From Termitomyces sp. T153 (lineage: Eukaryota > Basidiomycota > Agaricomycetes > Agaricales > Lyophyllaceae): a stretch of DNA of 64,000 nt. The notes under the pieces were generated by a model that made no database searches, was not told the DNA's origin, and was given only the letters and a program-made list of their open reading frames with translations. Made by a program: the position numbers and the translations under genes. Of the stretch, positions 10,434-21,345 are shown piece by piece. Position 1 is the stretch's first letter. Every line of letters begins with the position of its first letter. The stretch spans positions 1,148,684 through 1,212,683 of the forward strand of contig JACKQL020000012.1 of the NCBI GenBank assembly GCA_018296165.2, in the 5' to 3' direction.

Positions 10434-13320
10434 TACTTAGACAATATTGTAGTGTATTCCAACACCCTGGAAAAGCATGTGGAACATGTTAAAATTGTAC
10501 TGGATATATTAAAGAAGGAAAGTTTGTACCTTAGTGAATAGAAGCTAAATTTTCTGTGTCACAAAATGAAAGTGCTGAGTTGCATGGTTGATGATGAGGG
10601 GATCTGCATGGACCCTGACAAAGTGGATGCATTAGTCAGGTGGAAGGTGCCCACTAATTAGGACTTACTCAGAGGTTTCCTCAGTGCCACAGGTTACTTA
10701 GCCAATAATATTGATCAGATCAGAGTACCTATGGGGATCTTGCATTTGTTAATGGGGAATACTGTCCCTTTCAGGTGGGAATCCACTCACCAGTGGGCAT
10801 TTGAAGATGTGAAGAACTTGGCATCTATTCACCAGGATCATCACCAAAGACACTTGATTTATGGCCCAGGAGTGCCATTAGTGAATATGGTCATGGACAG
10901 ATGTGTGACTGGAATTGCCAGAGTGATTAATTAGTCAAGAGGAGGAATGGAGGACATCGAAGGTAGCTGCCTTCTTCTCTGCCAAACTAAACTTGGCCCA
11001 GCAGAACTACCCTGTCCACAAGATCAAGATATTAGCAGAAGAAGAAATGATGTTGAGACACCAAGACTTACTGCAGGGAATAGCCTTCAGGTGGTACACT
11101 AACTACAAGGGGTTGATCCACCTGATCGGCCAGAAAATCTATCTGGTTGCCAAGCATGCTGGATTGAGAAGATATCAGAATTTGATTTTGAGATAGTGGA
11201 TGTACCAGGCACAGAGAATTTTCTGTCAGATGCCTTGTCCCATCTCTACTCTGATGAATGGGTGGGGACAGTAAGGATGAGGAGCAAATATAAGTATTGT
11301 GATGTTGTGGACAATGATGTGTTGGCACTGCAAATGGTTACTATGCCTGTTCTGGTTGGCTTGGAGGGTGGGAGCACACCAACTCCACAAGAATGGCAGT
11401 GAGAGACTGTGGCTATAGATGGGGCTGAGACCCAAGCAGAATCTATGAAAAAGAAACAAGCTTACTGCAGAAAGTGGTAGAACCTGCTGAAACAGGTAGG
11501 CCTGAGACTTCAAGAGAGTTTGCCTCCAGGTTTGCCCCACATTTGATTTTTCATGGCTCACAGGAATGGAACAAGGGGGTGGAGGAAGTGAACACCCCCC
11601 AGAATCAGATACATCAAGTAAAACCAGCAACAAGGATGAAGGAAATAGCAGACTTATAATCAAGCTACTTGGGAGAAAGAAGCACATCTTACTTAATGAT
11701 GTCATGTCAAGACTCAAGCTAGGGGCCCATCCCACAGAGGTAAACCAAGATGAGGAATCAATGGCTACACCACAGTGACTATGAGAAAACTACAAGGACC
11801 TGATGCTGCTAATCCTTAAAGAATTAATGAGCTTTGTGAAAACTCCTATTGACCTAGTGGCATTAGTAAAGGGGTGTTACCATGAGGATAAACTATTTAA
11901 GCTAATCCTCAAAAACTCTCAAGCTTACAAGAACTATGAAGTCACAGAAGACAAATTAATATTCATGAGAATAAAAGGAAAAAAGTTTCTATATATTTCA
12001 GCTGTCATTATCTGGGGATGTAATGTCTGGAAAATTGTTATATTGGAAGCACATACATTGTTGGCTCACCTAGGGCCCCATAAGACTCTGCTATATCTCC
12101 ATGACCAGGTCTGATGGAAGACCATGGCTCACAATGTATGAGAATACTGCAACTCATGCTCCACATGCTGAAGAAACAAGCTATCAAAGCACAAACCATA
12201 TGGACTGCTTCAGCCACTGAAGGTTCCAACTCTTCCTTGGGAAGTAATTGACATTGACTTCATGGAACTGCTCTCAGAATCAAAGGATCAAAATGAGACT
12301 TAGATTTGATTACCATAATTATAAATTTGTTGACAGTCATGGTACATATTGTTCCCAGCCAAATAAACTATACTGCCTGACAGGTGGCAAAATTAAAATT
12401 TGCCAAAGTTTATGAATATCATGGGCTCTCAAGGCCATTGTCAGCAATCACAACTCCCACTTCACAAGTACTTTCTGGGCCTGCTTACATGACCTGATTG
12501 GGAATCAGTTGAAAATGTTGTCTACATACCATCCCCAATCAGACAGATCAACTGAATGTGTTGACAGAACTATAGTACAAATAATATGACAATGTGTGGG
12601 AGATTGACTTAAGAATTGGGTGGTGAAGATACCTGCCATAGAGTTTGCTATCAATTCAGCTAGGTCTGAGACCACTGGCTACTCACCATTCTTCCTCAAC
12701 TCTGAAAGAATGCCACAACCTATGATTTGAAACAATGCAAGCACTATCAAGTTTGCTGGGGTATTGCCCAATGACTCAAACTGGCCCTTATTGCTGCTTA
12801 TAATTACATTGGCTGCATGAGTAAAACAGATGTGCAATGCCAATTGCCAAAGGCAACTGATCTCATTTACAAAAGGTGACATGGTATATGTATCTATGGA
12901 AAATTTCATGTACCCAAAAGGGTTTCCAAAGAAACTGATTTCAAAATATGAGGTGCCATATCAAATCCTAAAAGACTTTGGTGATAAATCCTTCCAAGTA
13001 AACATCTCTGTTAATATGAAAAAAAAGGGGATCCATGATGTTTTCCATGTCACCCTGCTTTAAATACATAAGCCAAATGATGATCAATTGTTTTTCAGCT
13101 GGTTGGATGAACAGATTGTGGGACCAGAAGTAAACAAGTGGGCTGCAGAGTGCATTGTGGCATATCATGGCAGTAAGACTCATGCAATGTTCAAGGTCCT
13201 CTAGAAGGCAGAGAACAAGTCTTGGATGAGTTATGACCAGGTCAAGGAATTAGAGCTACTAGTACCCTACCTTGAACTATTAGGCCATGAGAGAATTAAA
13301 GGACTGATCAAGAGCAGAAC

Positions 13321-14281
13321 TGGTGAACTGCCTCTTAATGACCCACAAATATTTTTGGGTCTCATATTCTTCTGACTATAAAGGAGCTAATGCAGGAGAT
13401 GAAACTAGTGCACATCTCTTTCCTGTTGGGCCACCTACCTTACCATCTGCCCCTGGCCTCTCACCATCACCTTCCTATTCCACTGCAAATCAATACTTAT
13501 GGCTCAACCATTTGGCAATCATGGCAAGAGGAATAACAACTCACAATGGCAACCCAACCATCACTCTTTTGTCACCCTTGACTCTGCTACCCATATGATA
13601 ATCCTATTTGACCCTCTGAACTCTAACAACTCTCTTGTCATTCACCCTCTTCAACTTCAGATCTACTTGGAGTATGAGCTTGAAATATAACAGACTTGCA
13701 GTCACCCTCAGTCCCCTTTTCCTGTGGGATACAAAACTATTGCCACTATCCTAAACCTGGCAGACCCCACTATTGAGTATCAGTATTGGCTTGCATAATA
13801 TGATCATCAAACAGAGACTTGGTCTAAAGTCAAGACTCTTTTTTCCCCTGGATTTTTCTCTACAGCCTTTGTCAATCCTTGTCTTGATCTCCTCACCACT
13901 CTTGGCTTCATTACCAAGCAGAGAACCATTGATAAACAGACTGTTGAGAATGCCATTTGGGCCTGGCAAGCCCCCTCTGATGAGCACATGCAGTGGACTA
14001 AACAATTTCATGCACAACAGTTCTAGCACCTCAATAAACCCACTTGTGCATACTTCCCACCCAAATTCTCTTATTTGGCTATAGAAGACACTAACCCAAC
14101 TGCTGAGCCAGGCTCTACTACCACCTACCATGCTAGTAAGCACTATGCTGTTGAACCTTGTTGCACTGCTTCTACTGCCTCTCCCCAGTTCATGATGTTG
14201 GTGCCATCTATGGCTTCTACCCCCATTCTGCATAGCAATCACTACCCACAGTATCATCATTTGATCCCCCAATTGTAAAGG
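13321..14281 (+). pseudogene. Extra open-frame relic between integrase and 3' LTR
   Basis: From 13499 to 14278 a single frame of 260 codons is broken by only a few stops (after YELEI, after QYWLA and before HLNKPTC). It follows the integrase/chromo tail and precedes the polypurine tract, the place where some Gypsy elements have a third ORF. The product would be Pro/Thr/Asn-rich with a segment GFFSTAFVNPCLDLLTTLGF. There is no clear signal peptide or membrane anchor, so an envelope function is not supported. Homology unknown. Confidence 0.45.
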
Positions 14282-14539
14282 CAAGAGTAAGGCTCATAAT
14301 GAAGAGGAAACAATCTATGCTGGGACTGAGGAGGTGGGGGACCCCATATAGGACCAATTCACTGCCAAGTAGTCAGTGGACCCCATGTAGGACTAATCCA
14401 CTGCTGAGTAGTCAGCCTTGCCAGGCTTAGTTATCATCAACTCAAAAAAGTATTATTATTATTATTTTAATCAACATATTAAATCCCCTACTTACTGTTA
14501 AAACTCATATGCCACAAGCTATCCAACTTGGAGGGCATA

Positions 14540-14628
14540 TGTAGCATGAGTGTGACATTATCTCTGCCTAAACCTTACCATTTTCTACCCTATTCATCCC
14601 ATACTTGTTCCTGTTATATTCTGTGCCA
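14540..14628 (+). repeat. 3' LTR, left part (CpG-free)
   Basis: Aligns to the first half of the 5' LTR: TGTAGC start, then the shared block around cctaaaccttaccatttt. All CpGs of the 5' copy are changed here. The LTR is interrupted after tctgtgcca. Confidence 0.8.
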
Positions 14629-15711
14629 TTTTTTTTGGATCAAATTTTCATATGCAGCACATTGTGCCATGGTGTATAGCACATTCAAGAGTGCTATGTA
14701 TCTATGAGAGCAGTGGAAGTCTGAACACCCCCACATATGCAGTTGAGCCAGCCAGTGTTCCTTAGCCATTTTTGACCACTCCCCCCAATACTATCCTAAG
14801 GTCTGTTGTGATGAGACAATAGCTTTTGCTGCAACAAGAGCTGCCTGTGTAGCAGGCAGTGGGACTGAGCAGCACAGTTGCATGCCTAACCAAGCAAGGG
14901 AAAAGTATAATATAGAGGGGTATGATTATGCCTGAAGGGTGCTCAGTGTGGGTGTGACTTGGAGGGGGGAGGGGCACAGAGCATCTAGATTGGGTGGGTG
15001 AGAGTCAGTGTTGCTGGGTTTGAGGAGCTGGAGGCATCTGGTGGCATGGAGAAAACTGAATAGGGGGCTGAGGGTATCAGGCATTAAGAGTAGGTAGGAC
15101 AATGACTCAGCTTTTCTGTGTAGCTTCCTGCAGAGGTGGCAATGATGTTTGAACTTGTAGTAAGGGCTGTCAGGTTCCGCTGACCTCGGGGGCTCAGCTG
15201 CACTGGGCGAGTCCTTACTAGGCGGGCGTGATCCCCTTGCACTGGTAACTGAACACTCAAAAACGTTCCGGGCACTGATGGCTTGTGTGGATAGTTGGTG
15301 GGATGTGATCTGGACAGATCCGGGGAGGTCCGGAGAAGTCAGATTGTGAGGAAATGGGATGGTCTTGGCAGGGTTCAGGCAGAAGACCATATGGGAGATT
15401 CGCGGAAGTGAAGGAGTAGGTGGCTGTGTGATCAATGGGAGTGGAGCCAGGGTTTGATGGGAGATCAATTGGAGTTGATGGAGTCTGGGACCGAGCAAAG
15501 AGTGAGGTTTGGACCTGATAGAAGAGTGTCGGGGTTCGTAATCGTAATCGTGGAGTTTGTGAGGTCGTTAGGGTTGGGGAAGACTTGGGCACAACAGTCG
15601 GACGGAGTCACTAAGACAGTGTCAGATGAAATGGAATGGAGTCGATATGGAACAAGAGTAGATTCGAGTGGAGATACAAAACAATAACGAGAACAATAAC
15701 GAAATGGAGAC

Positions 15712-15796
15712 GAGACAAGACCGGGAGACTGAGACAAGACCGGGAGACTGAGACAAGACCGGGAGACTGAGATAAGACCGGGAGACTGAGATAAGA
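15712..15796. repeat. 19-bp tandem repeat (4.5 copies)
   Basis: Unit gagacaagaccgggagact at 15712, 15731, 15750 and 15769, then a partial unit; the last two start gagataag. Lies inside the solo LTR. Confidence 0.9.
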
Positions 15797-16210
15797 AAAC
15801 AAGACATGAAACATGAAACACGAGAAAGAAACAATCAGACCATAGGTAACGTTAAGCAATATCAAGACTAGAGTACGAAGAGCTACTCGACGGCTTATAT
15901 ACTGACTACCAGAGAACTTCAGGGTACGTCGGCTGCAGTGGTGGGGCTTGGCGGAGCTCGACGGAGTGGGCGGGTGTTGGTTGCAATCGAGAATCAGGCC
16001 ACGCTGATATATTGATGGGATTATTGGGGAACATGGGTCGCCCCGAAGTTGTCGTGATACTCCGGAATGGGTCGGAGGAATCAGGGTGTTGAGTTGATGA
16101 TGGGTGGCGAAGATCAGGAACAGCGGGGATGGTTCTCAGGGTTTGGGAGATCCAGGGTAAGTGTCAGTGGCTGCGGAGAAGGCATTGAAGTTGGCCAGGG
16201 GGCTGTTGGA

Positions 16211-16294
16211 GTTAGCCGGGGAGGCGTCGGAGTTAGCCAGGGAGGCGTCGGAGTTAGCCGGGGAGGCGTCGGAGTTAGCTGGGGAGGCATCGGG
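16211..16294. repeat. 21-bp tandem repeat (4 copies)
   Basis: Period 21, starting gttagc at 16211, 16232, 16253 and 16274, each followed by a G-run and ggcgtcgga-like sequence. One strand is strongly G-rich. Inside the solo LTR. Confidence 0.9.
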
Positions 16295-16614
16295 GCTAAC
16301 CAAAATAGGTGCGGGGTTGTTTGGCAGTTTGGCGGAGCGTCAGGGGTTATTGGAGAATCGGGGTTTTGCTGGATGATGTGCAGGGGTCCAGGGGATGGGT
16401 CGTGACAAGGGCACACAAGTAGCATGTGTCAGACCAATTCTACTGTAAGATCTCTACAGTGGGGACAAACAGGGGTTTCCAACTGGTATATCCTAAACAG
16501 GTGTTGATTTAATGAGATGTGCTGCATGCAGAGCTGGGTGAGAAGTGTGGAGTACTTGTGGTCAAGGCCTTGGACAAGTTTCATGTATCTCTTAGAGGGG
16601 AGTGACTGGTCTAA

Positions 16615-16747
16615 TCTGTGCTACTTGATAGTTGCACCTGTGTTAGATAGAGTTCAGTTCTTGAAATTAAGAGAACTTACACCAGTTCTATCATGAGACC
16701 CCTACAGTGTGACCATACTCTGCTATTTCTGGCAGGCTACCATTACA
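16615..16747 (+). repeat. 3' LTR, right part (CpG-free)
   Basis: Aligns to the second half of the 5' LTR (gttgcacctg...ggcaggctac) and ends ATTACA against GTTACA. Followed by ATTTA, the probable target duplication. Confidence 0.8.
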
Positions 16748-17264
16748 ATTTAATTTTTCTTTGCCTCTTCCATGTTAAACAAAGGCTAACTGGTGCTTAA
16801 CAATTAAAGCCAAACATGCTACCATTGTGGTCAGGTAGCCATATTAATTAGCAGAATTACAATGTACCTCTCAGGTATACTTATCACAATTCTCCTCCAA
16901 TTCTTTTGTAGATTATTTACAGCAATGCCATATATATCATACATAGATCACTCAACTCATATTCCATGTATGTGAAATCAGAAAAATATAGTAAAGATCA
17001 AACTTGTGAAGATAATTGAATTTTTGCTATTCCATCTACTTTTTTCTTGGTAGTTATATCAACTACTAGGTGTATCTACATAAGTGTTAACCCCCAGAGG
17101 TCAGAAATCAAATGCATTTGTTCAAAGAAAATCATAGTTGTCTTGTATTTTTTCAGTTCACCACTGTCAGAGAATGTCCCATTCCCCCTTTGTCCTGTTC
17201 TCCCTCCTTATGGTTTTCCTTTATTCTCCTTTGCTTTTCCTATCTGCTGGCTCCAGTTCTAACC

Positions 17265-17721
17265 CTCAGGCTGCACCAGTTCTCTGTCCATATTTCTGAC
17301 AAGTGTTGCCCCTTCCATATGGCCTCTTACCAGACTCCTGGATTGTTTCCTGTATTTTGGGCCTACCACTCATTGTAGGCCTCCCATCTTTGGACCACAA
17401 GTACTTTTAACCAAGGGCTATCTTTTGGGTTTTTTTGTAGGTGGTGACATGCTGGGAGTCTGGAGATTGAGGCCATTTACAATGGATTTCCACTTTTTGA
17501 TTAGACTCCAGATTTGGTTGTTGTTGGGTGTTTTTTCCAGAAGCTCTAGAGTAAATTTTCTGAACACTGGCATTGGGGATCTTTAGACTTGTTCTCTTTG
17601 GATCTCCTTCTGCCAGGTGAGTAGCTAGAACTCTAAAACTTTTTGTAGATACTAAAAAAACTTTGGGTCTCCCTCTGCCAGTTGTGTGATTGAGCCACAG
17701 CCTCCAGAGGTCACTCTTACA
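17265..17721 (+). repeat. Left arm of dispersed inverted duplication
   Basis: Similar, with scattered substitutions and small gaps, to the reverse complement of 20914-21345. Shared landmarks: ggcctcccatctttgg, aaccaagggctatctttt, ggccatttacaatggatttc, ccagaagctctagag, tgccaggtgagtagctagaa and gattgagccacagcctcc. The arms are 3.2 kb apart. Confidence 0.8.
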
Positions 17722-17730
17722 ACCACAAAG

Positions 17731-17862
17731 AAATGCAGTTACACACATTGTAAAATGCAGTTACACACATTGTAAAATGCAGTTACACACATTGTAAAAT
17801 GCAGTTACACACATTGTAAAATGCAGTTACACACATTGTAAAATGCAGTTACACACATTGTG
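17731..17862. repeat. 22-bp minisatellite, six near-identical copies
   Basis: Unit atgcagttacacacattgt followed by aaa; starts at 17733, 17755, 17777, 17799, 17821 and 17843. No substitutions between units. It sits at the end of the left inverted-duplication arm and is absent from the right arm. Confidence 0.95.
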
Positions 17863-18743
17863 CAGGACTTAGATTCTCTACTGGTCAGAGCACTAATGGT
17901 TCCAGCCTGGGAGGCTTTTTAACCCCATATACACTAAAACCCCTGCACATTGATCTCCATGCCCAGCATGCTTTTGTCCCTTCTTGGAGGATGTTCAGCC
18001 AGGTTTCTGCTATAAGATTTTCATCTATTGCCTTTTTGTCATACCTCATCTCATTTGAGGCCAGACAGTCTAGTTTAATCCTTCCATTATTCCATCTCAC
18101 TGTTAGTCAGCTTGGTGTCTGGGTCTGACCCCCTTCTGATTCTCCATTCACATCTTAGTCACCAGATTAGGTGTGCAGACTCAGACATTACAATCCTATA
18201 CATTCTTGTTCCTGCTTTTGCTTTCTCTTTCTCAAGGCTTGGGGTCATTAGGTGGCACCCAAGAATTTGCCCAATACCTGGTTTCCTCCAGAGTATTCCT
18301 TCTCATTTCACACAGGACTTTCACCTGCTTCCAGATTACATCTTAGCCAGATATAGTACATTCAGATTTCATGTGTTCCATACTCTCTCTGTGTGTTCTT
18401 TACTCTCTGTGGTGTCACATGTGCTGCACTTCCTTCTGTTTTCCAGAGAAATGCCCTTGCCTCCTTCATTAGGACCTTATTTCATCTACTTTCATTTGTA
18501 TATTGTCAGAAGAGTGTAAGTCTAATTTTTCCCACAGTTGCCATGTCAGTATAAGCACATAATGCTCACTGATCTATTGTGATTTCAATATATATAATGC
18601 ATTGAAGAGGAAGAGGTAAGCTTTAAACAATATAGAGACAAATCTGCATGTCAAAGAATCATGCTATGCCATTTCTTTGGTCACTTTTTATTAAGGTAAA
18701 AGGCTTGAGATAATGGAAGAAGTCTGTTTTTACAATGAAAAGC

Positions 18744-18777
18744 AGTCAAAGAAATTGCACAACACATTTCTTTGACT
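18744..18777. repeat. 12-bp perfect inverted repeat (hairpin)
   Basis: agtcaaagaaat (18744-18755) and its complement (18766-18777) around a 10-nt loop. Imperfect pairing extends outward (tgaaaa-gcag against tgaaaaagag), giving an arm of about 20 bp. Confidence 0.7.
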
Positions 18778-20913
18778 CTTTTTCATTTGGAAAGAGATTC
18801 CAGCACCAGCAGTGACTCAGCTCATCAAACTCTTCACAAACCATGATATGGAGTTCTGAACTTTGGCAGAGTCACAGACCTGTCACATTTCATTTCACAT
18901 TCAAAATAACTCTTCCATTGGGACACCTGTGGCATCCATTTGTGAATGAGAAAGAATAAAAACTTGATATAATCATACTTTGTATACTTCAGATGTAAGG
19001 TTCTGATTTTCTAAGGGATCTGTAAAACATTGGTGAAGGCTGCAAGCATCCAAAATCTCATTTCATATCTGGGTTGCAGACATACACTTCCCTCTATTTC
19101 TTCCCTTCTCAGACCTGTCCTTGACCATAGCTCATTATTCTATAAAGGGACATCAGCTGTGAATGGTCCAAGCCAAGCCCACCACTCATGTTCTGACTAT
19201 TCAGTCAAAAGGCAAATGAAAAGCAAGCTGGCTAGAGGCATGGCAGGCAAGTGGCAGTGATGTGCTCCTATGCTGCCTAGCTGCCATGCAGGAAACCAAA
19301 AAGAAGACCTAAACACTAGCAACCAGATAGAGTAGCTGGCAATAGGAAGCAATGGGGGCAAGTCAGTAACTGTCCCAGAAAGCAAGAGCTAATAGGCATG
19401 AAAGGAAATGGAAGAGTCAAGTGGGAAATGTCACTACCACTAGCCTAAGTTGCTAGATGGTAACAAAAGGTCATGAAGTTGCTGAGTGATAAAAAAAATA
19501 GACAAAAGAGTCACTAATAATAGGGATAAATTGCTAAAAAAGAGGAAGCAAACTAGTTGCTAGCCATAGTTGCTAGCATTGCTAAGTCACACTAAGAGTA
19601 CCCACAGTTGGCACCCATGCTAGATCAAATATGAAGTCACTAAGACTTGTCACTAAATCATTAACAATGATGAGAGAGAGCAGTAAGAAATCTGGAGCTA
19701 GTAAGCTGAGAACTAATGGGAGGGAATAATACTCTGTTGGCTTGTTGTTGTCTCTATATAAAGGCAGTATTTATACTGTTCATAAGTATAGTATTTAGAA
19801 AGAAAATATTAATTGCTGCCAATTACAGCATTTGCCAAAGTGTCCCTGATACATACTGGATGTCAGTATAGTAACCAAGTATCTATACACAATGTTAGCA
19901 AATGCATAATAAATTTCAGTAACAATAAAAGAGCATACCCAATGTCAATATCTGAAGTGTAGATGCTATTTAGGTATGTTTGTAAGCAAGACAAAAAAAA
20001 TGATAAGTAAGAAGTCGCATGGCCTTTAATATATCTATTTTTGAGAAGAGGCATTGTTGTTGCTAGGTAAGGTCACTAGTGATTGTCACTAAGGAAGGTC
20101 TCAGCTTTATTGTTCTAGATCAAAAGGCTAGACTCCATGTGCTGAAGCTTGTGATCCAGCAGTCTCATAGTCACTAAAATCCTGTGCAATGGCTACCTCA
20201 TTCCAGACTTTGGGGCTAAATCTCACATGATGAAGTTGCATAACTTGTACAAACTTGTGCTGTATCCATATCAGGTGCTGCCCAGATAAGATAGTCCTAG
20301 ATGTCAATAACAGTATCTGGCAACAATTGGGTCTTATCAGCAGGTGACCAATGAGAGGTAAAGGCAGAGGTCAAGGCAAAATAAGGCGCTGCACTGGCCA
20401 AGCTTACAGTTATGCTAGTGAATAAACCCAGAAGCAATGCTATTGTCCAGACTGGGGATATCCTATTCCCAGGTCCACCTATACACTATAAGGCTACTAG
20501 ACAACTAAGTACCTATGTCTAAGTTGGAGGCCACTGACTACAGCCTAAATAACAAAACAGAGGCCAATGACTATGAACTATTAACTAATCATGCCTAGTA
20601 GTAGAAGGATCAATGATTAACAATAATATACCATGTGCCAGGTGCAATATACCCATTAGGCCTGGGAGCTGAGATGGTGAAGGAGTAAGAAGGGGCCAGG
20701 CAGTCTGGAGGTTGCCTAGGTGGTTGCCTAGATGAAGGTGCCAATCCCCACAGACTAAGCTAGATGAAGGTGGGACAGTCCAAAGACTGGTCTCCTTATA
20801 CATTTCCTCCCACTTCAGACCAGGAGCCAGCATAGACTGTGTATTTGTGTGTCTGGCTTCAAATTTGACCAGAAAGATATAGTATACAAATCATACACAA
20901 ATGGTACACTTGT

Positions 20914-21345
20914 AAGGGTGACCTCTGGAGGCTGTGGCTCAATCACACAACTGGCAGAAAGAGATTCAAAGTCTATTTAGCATCTACAAGAAATTATAGA
21001 GTTCTAGCTACTCACCTGGCAGAGGGAGCTCCAAAAAGAACAAGTCTAAGGATTCCCAATGCCAGAAATTTTCTCTAGAGCTTCTGGAAAAACACTCACC
21101 AACAACCAAATCTGGATTCCAATCCAAAAACAGAAATCCATTGTAAATGGCCTTGATCTCCAGACTCTCAGCATGTGACCATGTACAAAGATAACTAAAA
21201 GATAGCCCTTGGTTGCAAATACTTGTGGCCCAAAGATGGGAGGCCAGCAATGAGCAACAAGCTTGGAGTAAAGGAAATAATTTAGGGATCTGGTAAGAAG
21301 CATCTGCTGACCAGGCCACACTTGCCTGAATTATGCACAGAGAAG
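20914..21345 (-). repeat. Right arm of dispersed inverted duplication
   Basis: Reverse-complement partner of 17265-17721. An open frame of 122 codons crosses it on the minus strand (21008-21376), and the other arm reads in a similar but broken frame, so the ancestor may have been coding; no family was recognised. Confidence 0.75.

Larger units (their letters stand above)
9047..13320 (+). pseudogene. RT-RNase H-integrase pseudogene of the Gypsy pol, split by a DNA transposon
   Basis: RT begins about 9050 and continues to about 9460 (KQIYIKPEH and NMVSHVIQQGDCNTPSTYQ are degenerate forms of RT motifs), is cut by the insertion at 9497-10433, and resumes at 10436 with YLDNIVVYS, the YxDD box changed to LDN. 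RNase H relics follow at about 10960-11330. Integrase starts near 11980; HH-CC zinc-domain pieces (HLGPHKT and CNSC) are at 12070-12170, IDFMELL marks the core near 12255, and FTKGDMVY begins the C-terminal part at about 12860. A chromo-like tail (WLDEQIVGPE...) ends near 13300. Many stops, mostly TGA, TAG or TAA where TGG or CAG would fit. Confidence 0.75.
15168..16407. mobile_element. Solo LTR of a second retrotransposon family
   Basis: 1,240 bp starting TGTCA and ending TGACA, flanked by a perfect 5-bp duplication AGGGC (15163-15167 and 16408-16412), the signature of an integrase-mediated insertion reduced to one LTR. It contains no coding domain. It is rich in CpG although all around it is CpG-free, so it is a younger arrival or escaped mutation. 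Two internal tandem arrays are described separately. Confidence 0.75.
14629..16614. mobile_element. Insertion inside the 3' LTR (unclassified), with a nested solo LTR
   Basis: About 1.99 kb lying between LTR halves, flanked by a 9-bp near-duplication, tctgtgcca (14620-14628) and tctgtgcta (16615-16623). The outer parts (about 534 bp left, 202 bp right) are CpG-free; 15168-16407 is CpG-rich and is a separate later insertion. No inverted repeats or coding motif were seen in the outer 0.74 kb, so the class is open; an 8-9-bp duplication is typical of hAT or Mutator-like elements. Confidence 0.6.
4973..16747 (+). mobile_element. Nested, degenerate Ty3/Gypsy LTR retrotransposon
   Basis: Full span from 5' LTR (4973-5186) to the end of the split 3' LTR (16747). 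Both LTRs begin TGTAGC and end TTACA. The flanks are ATTTC (4968-4972) and ATTTA (16748-16752), a 4/5 match for a target duplication. Internal order is Gag with a CCHC knuckle, protease, RT, RNase H, integrase, then an extra reading frame before a purine-rich tract (ggagggcata) abutting the 3' LTR. PR-RT-RH-IN order is what defines Ty3/Gypsy. Every domain carries stops. Two insertions interrupt it: 9497-10433 in RT and about 14629-16614 in the 3' LTR. Removing them leaves about 8.8 kb. No tRNA-type primer binding site starting TGG was found next to the 5' LTR. Confidence 0.85.

Noticed and set aside
15465..15821. 118-codon minus-strand frame with repeats of SVSRSCLSLPVLSQSPGL type
   Set aside because: It is just the translation of the 19-bp tandem array inside the solo LTR; stop-free because the unit lacks stops.
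16161..16376. Heptad-like peptide ELAGEAS repeats on the + strand
   Set aside because: Arises from the 21-bp tandem repeat (7 codons per unit) in the solo LTR. No start context, no gene model; the apparent heptad is a period coincidence.
17731..17862. Possible CRISPR-like array
   Set aside because: Units are contiguous with no spacers, and the genome is eukaryotic. It is a minisatellite.
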